Assembly: GCA_050013795.1 (NCBI GenBank)
Contig: JBEKEO010000079.1
Location: 1-11,739 of the forward strand
Direction of reading: 5' to 3'
From: CAWHOW01 sp050013795
GTDB taxonomy: Bacteria > Bacteroidota > Bacteroidia > Bacteroidales > CG2-30-32-10
Length of the DNA: 11,739 nucleotides
Both the position numbers and the translations under genes were made by a program. The notes below the pieces were generated by a model, which was given only the letters and a program-made list of their open reading frames with translations, was not told the DNA's origin and searched no databases. Positions 5,421-11,739 of this stretch are shown here, in pieces (position 1 is the stretch's first letter; the number at the start of each line of letters is the position of its first letter).

Positions 5421-6395
5421 ATGAAAAAATTTACATTTTTAATTGGAATGATGCTTGTTACAAGCATAGTATTTGGACAGGTTAATTTAAAAAGCTACAG
5501 GCAAAGTACAGTTCCCGGCACTCAAATTAGTACTGACAAGGTTCTGACTGGCACTCTTGATACTTTGTGGCAATATTACACCAGGGCAACAGGTTTTTTT
5601 GTATATAACGCCGGTTCCTATGGATACGTAGCCCCGTCAAACTCCTTTTCAACTGAAACAGGGATGCAATATTCATTTAGCGGAAGTGCAAAAGTTGAGC
5701 AATTATTGATGTGGTTCGGACATAAACAGCAAATGGGCGCCTCACCTTGCACTACTACTGCAGAGGTTTATAATTCTCTTGCATCTGACAGCTTACCAAC
5801 AGGAACTGTTTTAGGGACCGCTACATTCACAACCGCTGATGTTGATACAACAGGAGCTTTCACAGTTGCTACATTCACAACGCCACCGTCAATAACAGGC
5901 GATTTTGTTGTTGCAATTACCGGAATGAGCGCAACTAATGTTGATACATTAGGATTAGTTTGTAATGACCCTACTGCCGATAATGGAAATCATGAAAAAA
6001 GATTGAAAGCACATTTGGTTGCTGGTTATGGTGGCGCATGGGAGAGTTTAAGCACTCTTTTTACCGGAGGATTTGATGCCGATATGATGATGATCCCGGT
6101 ATTACTAACGGGTACAGGCATTCCTGTTATTTCAAACGATTTAACATTAAGCGGTATTTATCCAAACCCTGCTAAATCCGATGCAAATATCAATTTCTCG
6201 GTAAGTAACAACACCAAAGTAAATATCAAAATATTTGATGTATGCGGTCGCGTTTATTATAAGGTTAATGAAGTAATGAGTGCTGGTAATCACATTTTAC
6301 ATGTTGATTTAAGTAATATGTCAAATGGAACATATTATTATACAGTATCAACTTCTAAAGGAGAACTTACTAGCAAATTCGAAGTTATTAAATAA
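5421..6395 (+). CDS. Secreted protein with T9SS type A sorting domain (paralogue 1)
   Basis: This exported protein of 324 residues carries a Sec signal peptide (MKKFTFLIGMMLVTSIVFG, cleavage probably before Gln20). It also has a C-terminal type IX sorting domain of about 84 residues, starting LTLSGIYPNPAKSDANI and containing the VNIKIFDVCGRV strand pair and SNGTYYYTV. Such domains direct cargo across the outer membrane through the Por/T9SS machinery, after which the domain is usually removed and the protein released or anchored. The middle (about residues 40-235) is Thr/Ser-rich and beta-type; no enzyme motif was seen, so its function is unknown. The next gene is a clear relative: AEVYNSL, VDTLGL and AWESL in this protein match its VNMYNLD, NDTIGL and TWESV. 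It has its own promoter-like box and terminator, so it is probably a single-gene transcript. Confidence 0.9.
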   Translation: MKKFTFLIGMMLVTSIVFGQVNLKSYRQSTVPGTQISTDKVLTGTLDTLWQYYTRATGFFVYNAGSYGYVAPSNSFSTETGMQYSFSGSAKVEQLLMWFGHKQQMGASPCTTTAEVYNSLASDSLPTGTVLGTATFTTADVDTTGAFTVATFTTPPSITGDFVVAITGMSATNVDTLGLVCNDPTADNGNHEKRLKAHLVAGYGGAWESLSTLFTGGFDADMMMIPVLLTGTGIPVISNDLTLSGIYPNPAKSDANINFSVSNNTKVNIKIFDVCGRVYYKVNEVMSAGNHILHVDLSNMSNGTYYYTVSTSKGELTSKFEVIK

Positions 6396-6414
6396 AAATT
6401 TATTTATATAAACT

Positions 6415-6445
6415 AAAGGCTACCTTTAATATGGTAGCCTTTTTT
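6415..6445 (+). terminator. Rho-independent terminator after the first T9SS cargo gene
   Basis: AAAGGCTACC (6415-6424) pairs perfectly with GGTAGCCTTT (6433-6442) around an 8-base loop, and T continues to 6445. It starts 20 bases after the stop codon and separates the two paralogous genes. Confidence 0.9.
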
Positions 6446-6492
6446 ATTTTGTGGAAATGAGTTAACATTATTTATTTCAGCGAATGTGATAT

Positions 6493-6533
6493 ACTCATTC
6501 TTATCAATTTTGCAAAAAGTGATTAGAATGAGT
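6493..6533. repeat. Imperfect inverted repeat in the gap between the T9SS genes
   Basis: The arms ACTCATTCTTATC (6493-6505) and GATTAGAATGAGT (6521-6533) pair over 13 bp with one mismatch. Pairing can extend through a one-base bulge. The 15-base loop itself contains TTTTGCAAAA. No T-run follows. The rest of this 326-base gap (6396-6721) holds the terminator, a promoter-like box and a 63-codon minus-strand open stretch without ATG; I see no convincing gene. Confidence 0.55.
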
Positions 6534-6631
6534 TATACCGATAGGAACATTTACTGTGTGAACTTTTTTGCTACCGAACGAAGTGAGATCATGAACACCT
6601 TTGAAATAAAATATAGTTGTGAATAAATCTG

Positions 6632-6660
6632 TTGAATGTCGGTATAAAATAGTAATTTTG
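6632..6660 (+). promoter_or_regulatory. Promoter of the second T9SS cargo gene
   Basis: TTG at 6632-6634, an 18-base spacer and TAATTTTG at 6653-6660 fit TTG-N17-23-TAnnTTTG. The implied leader to the ATG at 6722 is about 57 bases. The arrangement parallels that before the first paralogue. Confidence 0.5.
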
Positions 6661-6721
6661 CTTTTAAATAAGAACGTTTCAATTATTATAAAGGTTTAAA
6701 TGAAATAAACCACAAGAATTT

Positions 6722-7714
6722 ATGAAGAGAACTATTTTAATTATTGTTTATACAATATTTTTAGCCGGATTTTGTAAGATTTCTTTTTCACAAATAAACA
6801 AAACAAATTGCATTGGATATTCTTCATCCGGTAACAGTTTATCGGCAAAGTCGCCGGCAGATACTATCATGCCCGCAAGCTTTTATTCAGGCAAAGACAC
6901 TTTTTATACATATTATGACAATATCCGTTATCCCTTCGGAACAAATGTGCTGAAAGATAAGGTCGAAGCTCAGATTTACCGTGTAGCCAAATCATATTAT
7001 ATTGATGGGGTTGCTTTGTGGGTGGGAGCGAAAGTACAGGTTGGTTCAGCAGATACTGTGTTCGTTAATATGTATAATCTTGATGGCCCGGGAACGGATA
7101 CTTCCGGCCCTGTGAACAATGCTCCCCATACTGTAATGACCACTTTAACAGTTCCTGACAGCCTTATAAATACTACAGGACTGACGATTGTTGCTTTTCC
7201 CTCCCCTTTTATTGTTTACAACGATTACGCTGTCGGGATAGATTTTTCATATATAAAGAATGACACCATTGGATTGATTACGACAAGAGACGGCGATGCA
7301 CACAAATCGCAGTTATCGTGGAATAAACCGCATGATGACACATGGGAATCTGTTCTTTGTTCATTAAATTGGGGGATGGATATTGACTTTGGAATATTCA
7401 TCATTGCCGATACCAGCACTGCCAATATCAATGATAATTATTTTATTGACGGAATAAAATTAAGCCAGAACCAGCCAAATCCTGCGACAGGCAGCACATT
7501 GGTACAATACGAGCTTCAGAATGATGCAGGTAATGTGAGCCTTGAAATTTATAGTGTTAGCGGGAAACGACTGTTGACTTATGATAAAGGCAATCAAGTT
7601 GCAGGGAGACATGAAATTCAATTAGATGTTGATAAATTAGAAAACGGCGTTTATTATTATTCCTTAAAAGCCGGAAATCACCGCCTGACAAAGAAGATGG
7701 TTATTTGCAACTGA
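6722..7714 (+). CDS. Secreted protein with T9SS type A sorting domain (paralogue 2)
   Basis: This exported protein of 330 residues has an N-terminal signal peptide (MKRTILII... to about Ser23, cleavage before Gln24). Its C-terminal sorting domain covers about residues 245-330: IKLSQNQPNPATGST, then VSLEIYSVSGKRLLT, NGVYYYSL and a final KKMVICN. QPNPA stands in place of the usual YPNP. The middle region is beta-type and parallels the upstream paralogue, with YIDGVALWVGAKVQVG matching VEQLLMWFGHKQQMG, and a shared DT(L/I)GL and (A/T)WES further on. Identity is low, so the duplication is old. No catalytic motif was seen; binding or structural roles at the cell surface are possible but inferred. 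It converges with the DUF4159 gene, with 16 bp between the stops and no obvious hairpin terminator. Confidence 0.88.
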   Translation: MKRTILIIVYTIFLAGFCKISFSQINKTNCIGYSSSGNSLSAKSPADTIMPASFYSGKDTFYTYYDNIRYPFGTNVLKDKVEAQIYRVAKSYYIDGVALWVGAKVQVGSADTVFVNMYNLDGPGTDTSGPVNNAPHTVMTTLTVPDSLINTTGLTIVAFPSPFIVYNDYAVGIDFSYIKNDTIGLITTRDGDAHKSQLSWNKPHDDTWESVLCSLNWGMDIDFGIFIIADTSTANINDNYFIDGIKLSQNQPNPATGSTLVQYELQNDAGNVSLEIYSVSGKRLLTYDKGNQVAGRHEIQLDVDKLENGVYYYSLKAGNHRLTKKMVICN

Positions 7715-7730
7715 TTTCTTTTACTATCCA

Positions 7731-8429
7731 TTACTGGTTAAACACATATTGAATCATATTCGCACCCATTTGCAAGGCTTTAAGTCGCGTGGGTTCCGAA
7801 TCGTGATGCACATCAGGGTCTTCCCATCCATCACCCAGGTCGCATTCGTAATCATAAAAACATACAAGTCTGCCTTCATAGATTAGTCCGAAGCCTTGTG
7901 CTGGTTTACCGTCATGTTCATGAATCTTGGGAATGCCATTAGGAAACTGGTACTTCTGGTGATAAATAGGATGTGAGACAGGAAGTTCTACAAAATCAAG
8001 TTCAGGGAATACCTTTTTCATTTCCCTGCGTATGAATTTATCCAAGCCATAACTGTCGCAAACATGAAGAAACCCGCCACCTATAAGATAGTTGCGAAGG
8101 TTCTGCACATCCTGTGGCGAAAAAACTATGTTGCCATGACCTGTAAGATGAACCCAAGGATAGTTCACAATTCCAGGGCTTCCTACATCAATAGTGGGAA
8201 TGTTCACATCAATGTTTGTACCTATATTCTCGTTGCAGAATTTTGCAAGATTCGGCAATGATGTGGCAACATTACAATACCAGTCGCCGCCGCCATTGTA
8301 TTTTAACAATGCAATTTGAACCGTAGGCGATGGCAGCCTGCTTGCACTTTCAGCCTTTTTACTTGTAGTGTGAAGAGAATAAGCTGTTGAAATGATAAGA
8401 AGAAGAAATATAATGCTTATTTTTTTCAT
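7731..8429 (-). CDS. DUF4159 domain exported protein
   Basis: This protein of 232 residues has an N-terminal signal peptide (MKKISIIFLLLIISTAYS) and one DUF4159 domain (Pfam PF13709), related to the class I glutamine-amidotransferase fold. Recognisable parts are LLKYNGGGDWYCN at about 41-53, YPWVHLTGHGNIVFS at about 90-104, the IGGGFLHVCDSYGLDK stretch at 116-131, and ELPVSHPIYH at about 148-157. The family is widespread in Bacteroidota but has no established biochemical role; a periplasmic location follows from the signal peptide. The rsmE gene ends 18 bp upstream on the same strand, so the two are almost certainly co-transcribed. From memory, this adjacency recurs in Bacteroidota genomes. 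Confidence 0.88.
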   Translation of the reverse strand: MKKISIIFLLLIISTAYSLHTTSKKAESASRLPSPTVQIALLKYNGGGDWYCNVATSLPNLAKFCNENIGTNIDVNIPTIDVGSPGIVNYPWVHLTGHGNIVFSPQDVQNLRNYLIGGGFLHVCDSYGLDKFIRREMKKVFPELDFVELPVSHPIYHQKYQFPNGIPKIHEHDGKPAQGFGLIYEGRLVCFYDYECDLGDGWEDPDVHHDSEPTRLKALQMGANMIQYVFNQ

Positions 8430-8447
8430 TCTGGAAACATAGTAATT

Positions 8448-9149
8448 TTAAACTTCATTCATTAAACTAATAGTATGACAGGCAAGCAATGCAGCCGTTT
8501 CAGTACGGTAACGTGAATTTCCAAGATTTATTGGAATAAAACCATTTTCTTTTGCTTTCACCACTTCATCTTCACTGAAATCGCCTTCGGGGCCGATAAG
8601 GATTACCGCATCATTCCCCTTCTTATAAATATTCTTGAGCTTCTGTGTATCATTGCTGCAATATCCTATGAACTTTGAAGCAGAATAATGTTGCCGGATA
8701 AATTCTTCGATCTTAGTTTCTTTATTCAGTTTCGGAAGATAAGCTTTCAGCGATTGTTTCATGGCTGCAATAATAACTTTGTTAAGCCTTTCGGCATTTA
8801 CAGTTCTTCGCTCCGAATGCTTACATAAAAGGGGGGTTATTTCATCTATACCTATTTCAGTGGCTTTTTCAAGGAACCATTCAATACGGTCGATGTTCTT
8901 GGTAGGGGCTATGGCTATATGCAAATAATAATTTCTTTTTTCATAATCTCTATAGCTTTCAATCACCTTCACCTCGCAATGTTTCGGATTTGTTCCAATG
9001 ATCACTGACTTAAACATGACGCCTTTACCATCAGTAAGAAATATTTCATCGCCTTCGCTCAGCCTAAGCACACGTATGCAATGCAGCGATTCTACCTGGT
9101 TCAGGGTGTAAACACTTATGTCAATATCCGGCGTGTAGAACAACTGCAT
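8448..9149 (-). CDS. rsmE: 16S rRNA (uracil1498-N3)-methyltransferase RsmE
   Basis: RsmE is a SPOUT-class methyltransferase that uses S-adenosylmethionine to methylate N3 of U1498 in 16S rRNA, in the decoding region of the 30S subunit. The 233-residue product shows the family landmarks in order: HCIRVLRLSEGDEI at 23-36 in the PUA-like N-terminal domain, EWFLEKATEIGI at 90-101, HSERR at 111-115, KQSLKAYLPKL at 131-141, the SAM-knot loop LIGPEGDFSEDEV at 184-196, and NLGNSRYRTETAALLA at 208-223. GPEGDF instead of GPEGGF looks normal for Bacteroidota. The length is standard. A TAnnTTTG half-site (TAATTTTG, 9171-9178) lies upstream. The gene is followed 18 bp later by the DUF4159 gene. Confidence 0.95.
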   Translation of the reverse strand: MQLFYTPDIDISVYTLNQVESLHCIRVLRLSEGDEIFLTDGKGVMFKSVIIGTNPKHCEVKVIESYRDYEKRNYYLHIAIAPTKNIDRIEWFLEKATEIGIDEITPLLCKHSERRTVNAERLNKVIIAAMKQSLKAYLPKLNKETKIEEFIRQHYSASKFIGYCSNDTQKLKNIYKKGNDAVILIGPEGDFSEDEVVKAKENGFIPINLGNSRYRTETAALLACHTISLMNEV

Positions 9150-9170
9150 ACTATAGTAATTAAGCCATTA

Positions 9171-9178
9171 CAAAATTA
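9171..9178 (-). promoter_or_regulatory. -7 promoter box for rsmE
   Basis: The minus strand reads TAATTTTG, 21 bases before the ATG at 9149, giving a very short leader. No TTG was found 17-23 bases further upstream. Confidence 0.35.
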
Positions 9179-9231
9179 AGCAAAAATGAATAGTAGAACT
9201 AGGTTTAATTCTATTCTTATTAAATAATGAT

Positions 9232-9529
9232 TACCTTTGCTCATTAATAGTAAACAGTGTTCTAAGCAAAGCGATAGTATACTAATGGGGAAATGGGTTG
9301 CAAATACTATTCAGGTAGTAGGTTTTAGGTACATAGATGTTGGTTAGGGAAAAAGTCGGAAGCCAGATGGAGAACCTAAGACTTTTGACATATAACTTAA
9401 CTCACTTCCATCACCATCAAACCTTAAACCTTCTTTCATTCAGTATATATTTCATTCCTTTCCTTGTATTCATTTCATAGTAGAGGTTCCGAACCAACAG
9501 CCTGCTAAAGCACATAAGCTGAAAAATGA
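9232..9529 (+). promoter_or_regulatory. Promoter box and long leader of the DEAD-box helicase gene
   Basis: TACCTTTG at 9232-9239 matches TAnnTTTG, although no TTG sits at the right distance upstream. If used, it gives an untranslated leader of about 285 bases. The leader has no convincing ORF. It can form alternative short stems: TTAGGT at 9325-9330 or TTAGG at 9344-9348 can pair with ACCTAA at 9374-9379, and AAAAGTC (9351-9357) pairs with GACTTTT (9380-9386). Long structured leaders are known for cold-induced DEAD-box helicase genes such as E. coli csdA; extending this here is inference. The part from 9341 to 9432 also has an odd purine/pyrimidine bias. Confidence 0.35.
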
Positions 9530-11503
9530 ATGAAAACTTTTGAAGAATTGAATATCTCTCCTGAGATAAGAAGAGCCATATTGGAAATGGGCTTTGAAAA
9601 CCCAATGCCTGTGCAGGAATCAGTGATTCCCCTTATGCTTGGCATGAAAAACGATATAATTGCGCTGGCTCAAACCGGTACAGGCAAAACAGCCGCTTTC
9701 GGACTTCCGCTTATACAGGAAGCCGATGGCGATAACCCTTTACCTGGCGCACTGGTTCTATGTCCTACACGTGAACTCTGCATACAAATTACCGGCGACC
9801 TTAAAGATTATTCGAAATATTGTGAAAGAATAAAGGTGCTTCCCGTGTATGGCGGCTCAAGCATTGAAACACAGATAAAAGCTTTAAAAAGCGGTATACA
9901 GATAGTGGTGGCAACTCCCGGTCGCATGCTCGACCTGATGAAACGAAAAGCGGTAAAGCTGAAAAACGTTACCAGAGTGATACTCGATGAAGCCGATGAA
10001 ATGCTGAATATGGGATTTCTTGAAGATATAAATTCTATACTCTCAGAAGTTCCTGAAGGAAGGAATACCCTTCTTTTTTCGGCCACCATGCCCAACGAAA
10101 TAGTTGGTATTTCAAGGAAGTACATGAATAATCCCACTGAAATAACAATAGGGATAAGGAATTCAGGCGCCGAAAACATAAAGCATATTTGTTACACCGT
10201 TCATGCTAAGGATAAATACCTTGCATTAAAGCGCATTGCCGATTACAATCCCAGCATTTACAGCATAGTGTTTTGCCGCACCCGCAGGGAAACGCAGGAA
10301 ATCGCCGATAAACTGATTGCCGACGGTTACAATGCTGATGCTTTGCACGGGGACCTTTCGCAAGGGCAACGGGATTCAGTGATGCAGAAGTTTCGCATTC
10401 GCAATATTCAAATGCTTGTGGCTACTGATGTTGCAGCGCGTGGACTCGATGTGGACGACCTTACACACATTATTCACTATAACCTGCCCGATGAGCTGGA
10501 TGTTTACACGCACAGGAGTGGACGTACCGGACGCACAGGGAAAGCGGGGATTTCCATTGCTATTGTTAACCTTAAAGAGAAGAATCAGTTAAAGATCATC
10601 GAGAAGAAGATAGGAAAAACCTTTACACATGCCAGCGTTCCAGCAGGACGCGAGATATGTGAGAAACAACTTTTTTATTTTATTGATAAGATGGAAAATG
10701 TAGATATTGATTATTCACAGATCAATACCTACCTACCTCCCATTTTCAAGAAGCTTGAATGGCTTGATAAGGAAGATGTCATTACCCGTTTTGTAGCGCT
10801 TGAATTTAACAGGTTTCTTGAATATTATAAGAATTCCGTTGATATTAATGCTACCGAAGAACGAGGCGGTGACTGGAAAGCAAAGAGAAAACGCAACGAT
10901 TTTGAGAATATGGCTGGCAAAGGTTATACACGTTTGTTTATTAATTTCGGAAAGATGGATGGCATCTATCCTGCTGAAATAATAAGCCTCATTAATTCAA
11001 ACACACGAGGATTAAAAGTTCCTATCGGCAGGATTGACTTGAAGAAAAGTTTTTCCTTTTTTGAAGTTGAAGAAGGATTTGCTGAAGAAGTAATTACATC
11101 CTTATGTAAGGCAAAAATAAACGACAGGAAAGTCATAGTTGAAAGGGCTTCTGAAAGACCTGCTGAATCACTAGAAGACAAAAAAGACAAGTATCCTGAA
11201 AGGAAAGAATCATACAGGAATAATAAGCCGGAAAAAGATAAAAGTTTCAGGAAGGATAGTAATAACGATGGCGATAAAAAGTTCCGCAAAGAAAGAAATC
11301 CTGAGCATGTAATAGAATCCGGTCATGATAATAAACCTCCTTATGAAAAGAGGAAAGAGAAAGACACTTCACATAGAAGCTTTGACCGAAATCATAGAAA
11401 AGATAATGAGGGCGGAGGTTTCTTTAAGAAGAAGAAAAACGACAAAGTAGAAAAACGTTTTGAAAAAGACAGGGGATTTAAAAGAAAAGCTAAAAAGTAT
11501 TAA
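9530..11503 (+). CDS. deaD: DEAD-box ATP-dependent RNA helicase, DeaD/CsdA type
   Basis: This cytoplasmic RNA helicase of 657 residues unwinds or remodels RNA using ATP, typically in ribosome assembly, mRNA decay and cold adaptation. Motifs in order: Q motif (FENPMPVQ, 22-29), Walker A AQTGTGKT (47-54), PTRELC (79-84), TPGR (129-132), DEAD (153-156), SAT (184-186), IVFCRTR (246-252), ATDVAARGLD (298-307) and HRSGRTGRTG (328-337). Residues 466-538 form a DbpA-type RNA-binding domain, starting YTRLFINFGKMDGIYPAEI. The last 110 or so residues are a disordered, Lys/Arg/Asp-rich tail (KKDKYPERKE... ending KRKAKKY) that probably adds non-specific RNA affinity. I chose ATG 9530 because it opens with MKTFEELN, the usual family start; an ATG at 9526 is out of frame and stops after five codons. 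Confidence 0.95.
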   Translation: MKTFEELNISPEIRRAILEMGFENPMPVQESVIPLMLGMKNDIIALAQTGTGKTAAFGLPLIQEADGDNPLPGALVLCPTRELCIQITGDLKDYSKYCERIKVLPVYGGSSIETQIKALKSGIQIVVATPGRMLDLMKRKAVKLKNVTRVILDEADEMLNMGFLEDINSILSEVPEGRNTLLFSATMPNEIVGISRKYMNNPTEITIGIRNSGAENIKHICYTVHAKDKYLALKRIADYNPSIYSIVFCRTRRETQEIADKLIADGYNADALHGDLSQGQRDSVMQKFRIRNIQMLVATDVAARGLDVDDLTHIIHYNLPDELDVYTHRSGRTGRTGKAGISIAIVNLKEKNQLKIIEKKIGKTFTHASVPAGREICEKQLFYFIDKMENVDIDYSQINTYLPPIFKKLEWLDKEDVITRFVALEFNRFLEYYKNSVDINATEERGGDWKAKRKRNDFENMAGKGYTRLFINFGKMDGIYPAEIISLINSNTRGLKVPIGRIDLKKSFSFFEVEEGFAEEVITSLCKAKINDRKVIVERASERPAESLEDKKDKYPERKESYRNNKPEKDKSFRKDSNNDGDKKFRKERNPEHVIESGHDNKPPYEKRKEKDTSHRSFDRNHRKDNEGGGFFKKKKNDKVEKRFEKDRGFKRKAKKY

Positions 11504-11530
11504 ATAAATTTGTCGTAATTAAAATATAAA

Positions 11531-11550
11531 ACGGGCGAAGAACCGCCCGT
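11531..11550 (+). terminator. GC-rich hairpin after the helicase gene
   Basis: ACGGGCG (11531-11537) pairs perfectly with CGCCCGT (11544-11550) around a 6-base loop, 27 bases after the stop codon. The bases that follow (ATCATTTATT) are only moderately T-rich, so it may work together with the longer hairpin at 11571-11611. Confidence 0.6.
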
Positions 11551-11570
11551 ATCATTTATTAATTTATAAT

Positions 11571-11611
11571 ACAAATACGAGCAACAATCAATGATTGTTG
11601 CTCGTATTTGT
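11571..11611. terminator. 20-bp perfect inverted repeat between convergent genes
   Basis: The arms at 11571-11590 (starting ACAAATACGAGCAAC) and 11592-11611 (ending GTTGCTCGTATTTGT) are exact reverse complements, with one base between them. It lies between the helicase and a converging gene, so it could stop transcription in both directions. T-runs on either side are short and interrupted. The stem is unusually long and perfect for a terminator; it could also be a protein-binding palindrome or part of a repeat family. Confidence 0.65.
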
Positions 11612-11681
11612 TTGGAATAGAAAAAAATAACTGCAATAAGATTTATCAATAATAAGAAAATATTAGCAGCTATGCTTACAG

Positions 11682-11739
11682 TTAATATTTCCTGTAACTT
11701 TTTCTGTCGTCGTTCCTGTTGTCGTTGTTAAAACTTCTT
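11682..11739 (-). CDS. C-terminal tail of a convergent gene, probably another RNA-binding protein (partial)
   Basis: Only the last 18 codons and the stop are inside the window. They read RSFNNDNRNDDRKSYRKY, ending in TAA at 11682-11684. The Arg/Asn/Asp/Tyr-rich tail resembles the disordered basic ends of RNA helicases or RNA-binding proteins, including the neighbouring DeaD-type protein. The identity cannot be settled from this fragment. The frame stays open to the window edge, and the sequence composition differs from the surrounding AT-rich spacer. Confidence 0.5.
   Translation of the reverse strand, partial: RSFNNDNRNDDRKSYRKY

Noticed and set aside
7715..7730. Shared terminator between the convergent T9SS and DUF4159 genes
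   Set aside because: Only 16 bases separate the stops, and no inverted repeat was found there.
9417..9605. Minus-strand ORF across the helicase start
   Set aside because: It overlaps the highly conserved N-terminus of the helicase in antisense, and the predicted product resembles nothing recognisable.
9808..10179. Minus-strand ORF of 123 codons inside the helicase gene
   Set aside because: It is an antisense shadow of the conserved helicase core, with no start signals.

Overview
This window looks like a chromosomal segment from an anaerobic member of the Bacteroidota, probably Bacteroidales-like. The evidence is two secreted proteins ending in type IX secretion (T9SS) sorting domains, promoter boxes of the TAnnTTTG type with little Shine-Dalgarno use, a lipoprotein with acidic residues after the lipobox cysteine, the RsmE/DUF4159 gene pair, and a VorB-type 2-oxoacid:ferredoxin oxidoreductase. 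The DNA is AT-rich overall, apart from one visibly GC-richer gene at 3951-4697.

Layout. Positions 1-3795 are all on the minus strand. In order of transcription they hold a small lipoprotein (3286-3795), an aspartate/glutamate-type racemase (2561-3253), a PLP aminotransferase (1088-2407), a two-cluster ferredoxin (729-953) and the start of VorB (1-700, cut by the window edge). The last three suggest an amino-acid degradation route: transamination to a 2-oxoacid, then oxidative decarboxylation to an acyl-CoA with electrons passed to ferredoxin. The racemase may feed it, which is inference.

Positions 3880-5170 form the most unusual part. On the minus strand, a promoter-like box is followed by a 112-codon ORF whose middle is ten heptads of consensus KFYSKLS. 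These heptads are encoded by ten 21-bp tandem repeats, each holding an ACAGC-NN-GCTGT inverted repeat. Only 11 bp later comes a 248-residue protein of no recognised function, closed by a strong terminator. Upstream of the promoter-like box lies a second 21-bp tandem array of unrelated sequence. This is the best candidate here for an undescribed unit.

Positions 5349-7714 (plus strand) carry two tandem, divergent paralogues: exported T9SS cargo proteins with a shared beta-rich middle region. Each has its own promoter-like box, and a terminator lies between them. Positions 7731-9149 (minus) carry the housekeeping pair rsmE (16S rRNA methyltransferase) and a DUF4159 exported protein. Positions 9232-11503 (plus) carry a DEAD-box RNA helicase of the DeaD/CsdA type behind an apparently long leader. 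Two hairpins follow it, one with a 20-bp perfect stem. At the right edge is the C-terminal tail of a convergent minus-strand gene.
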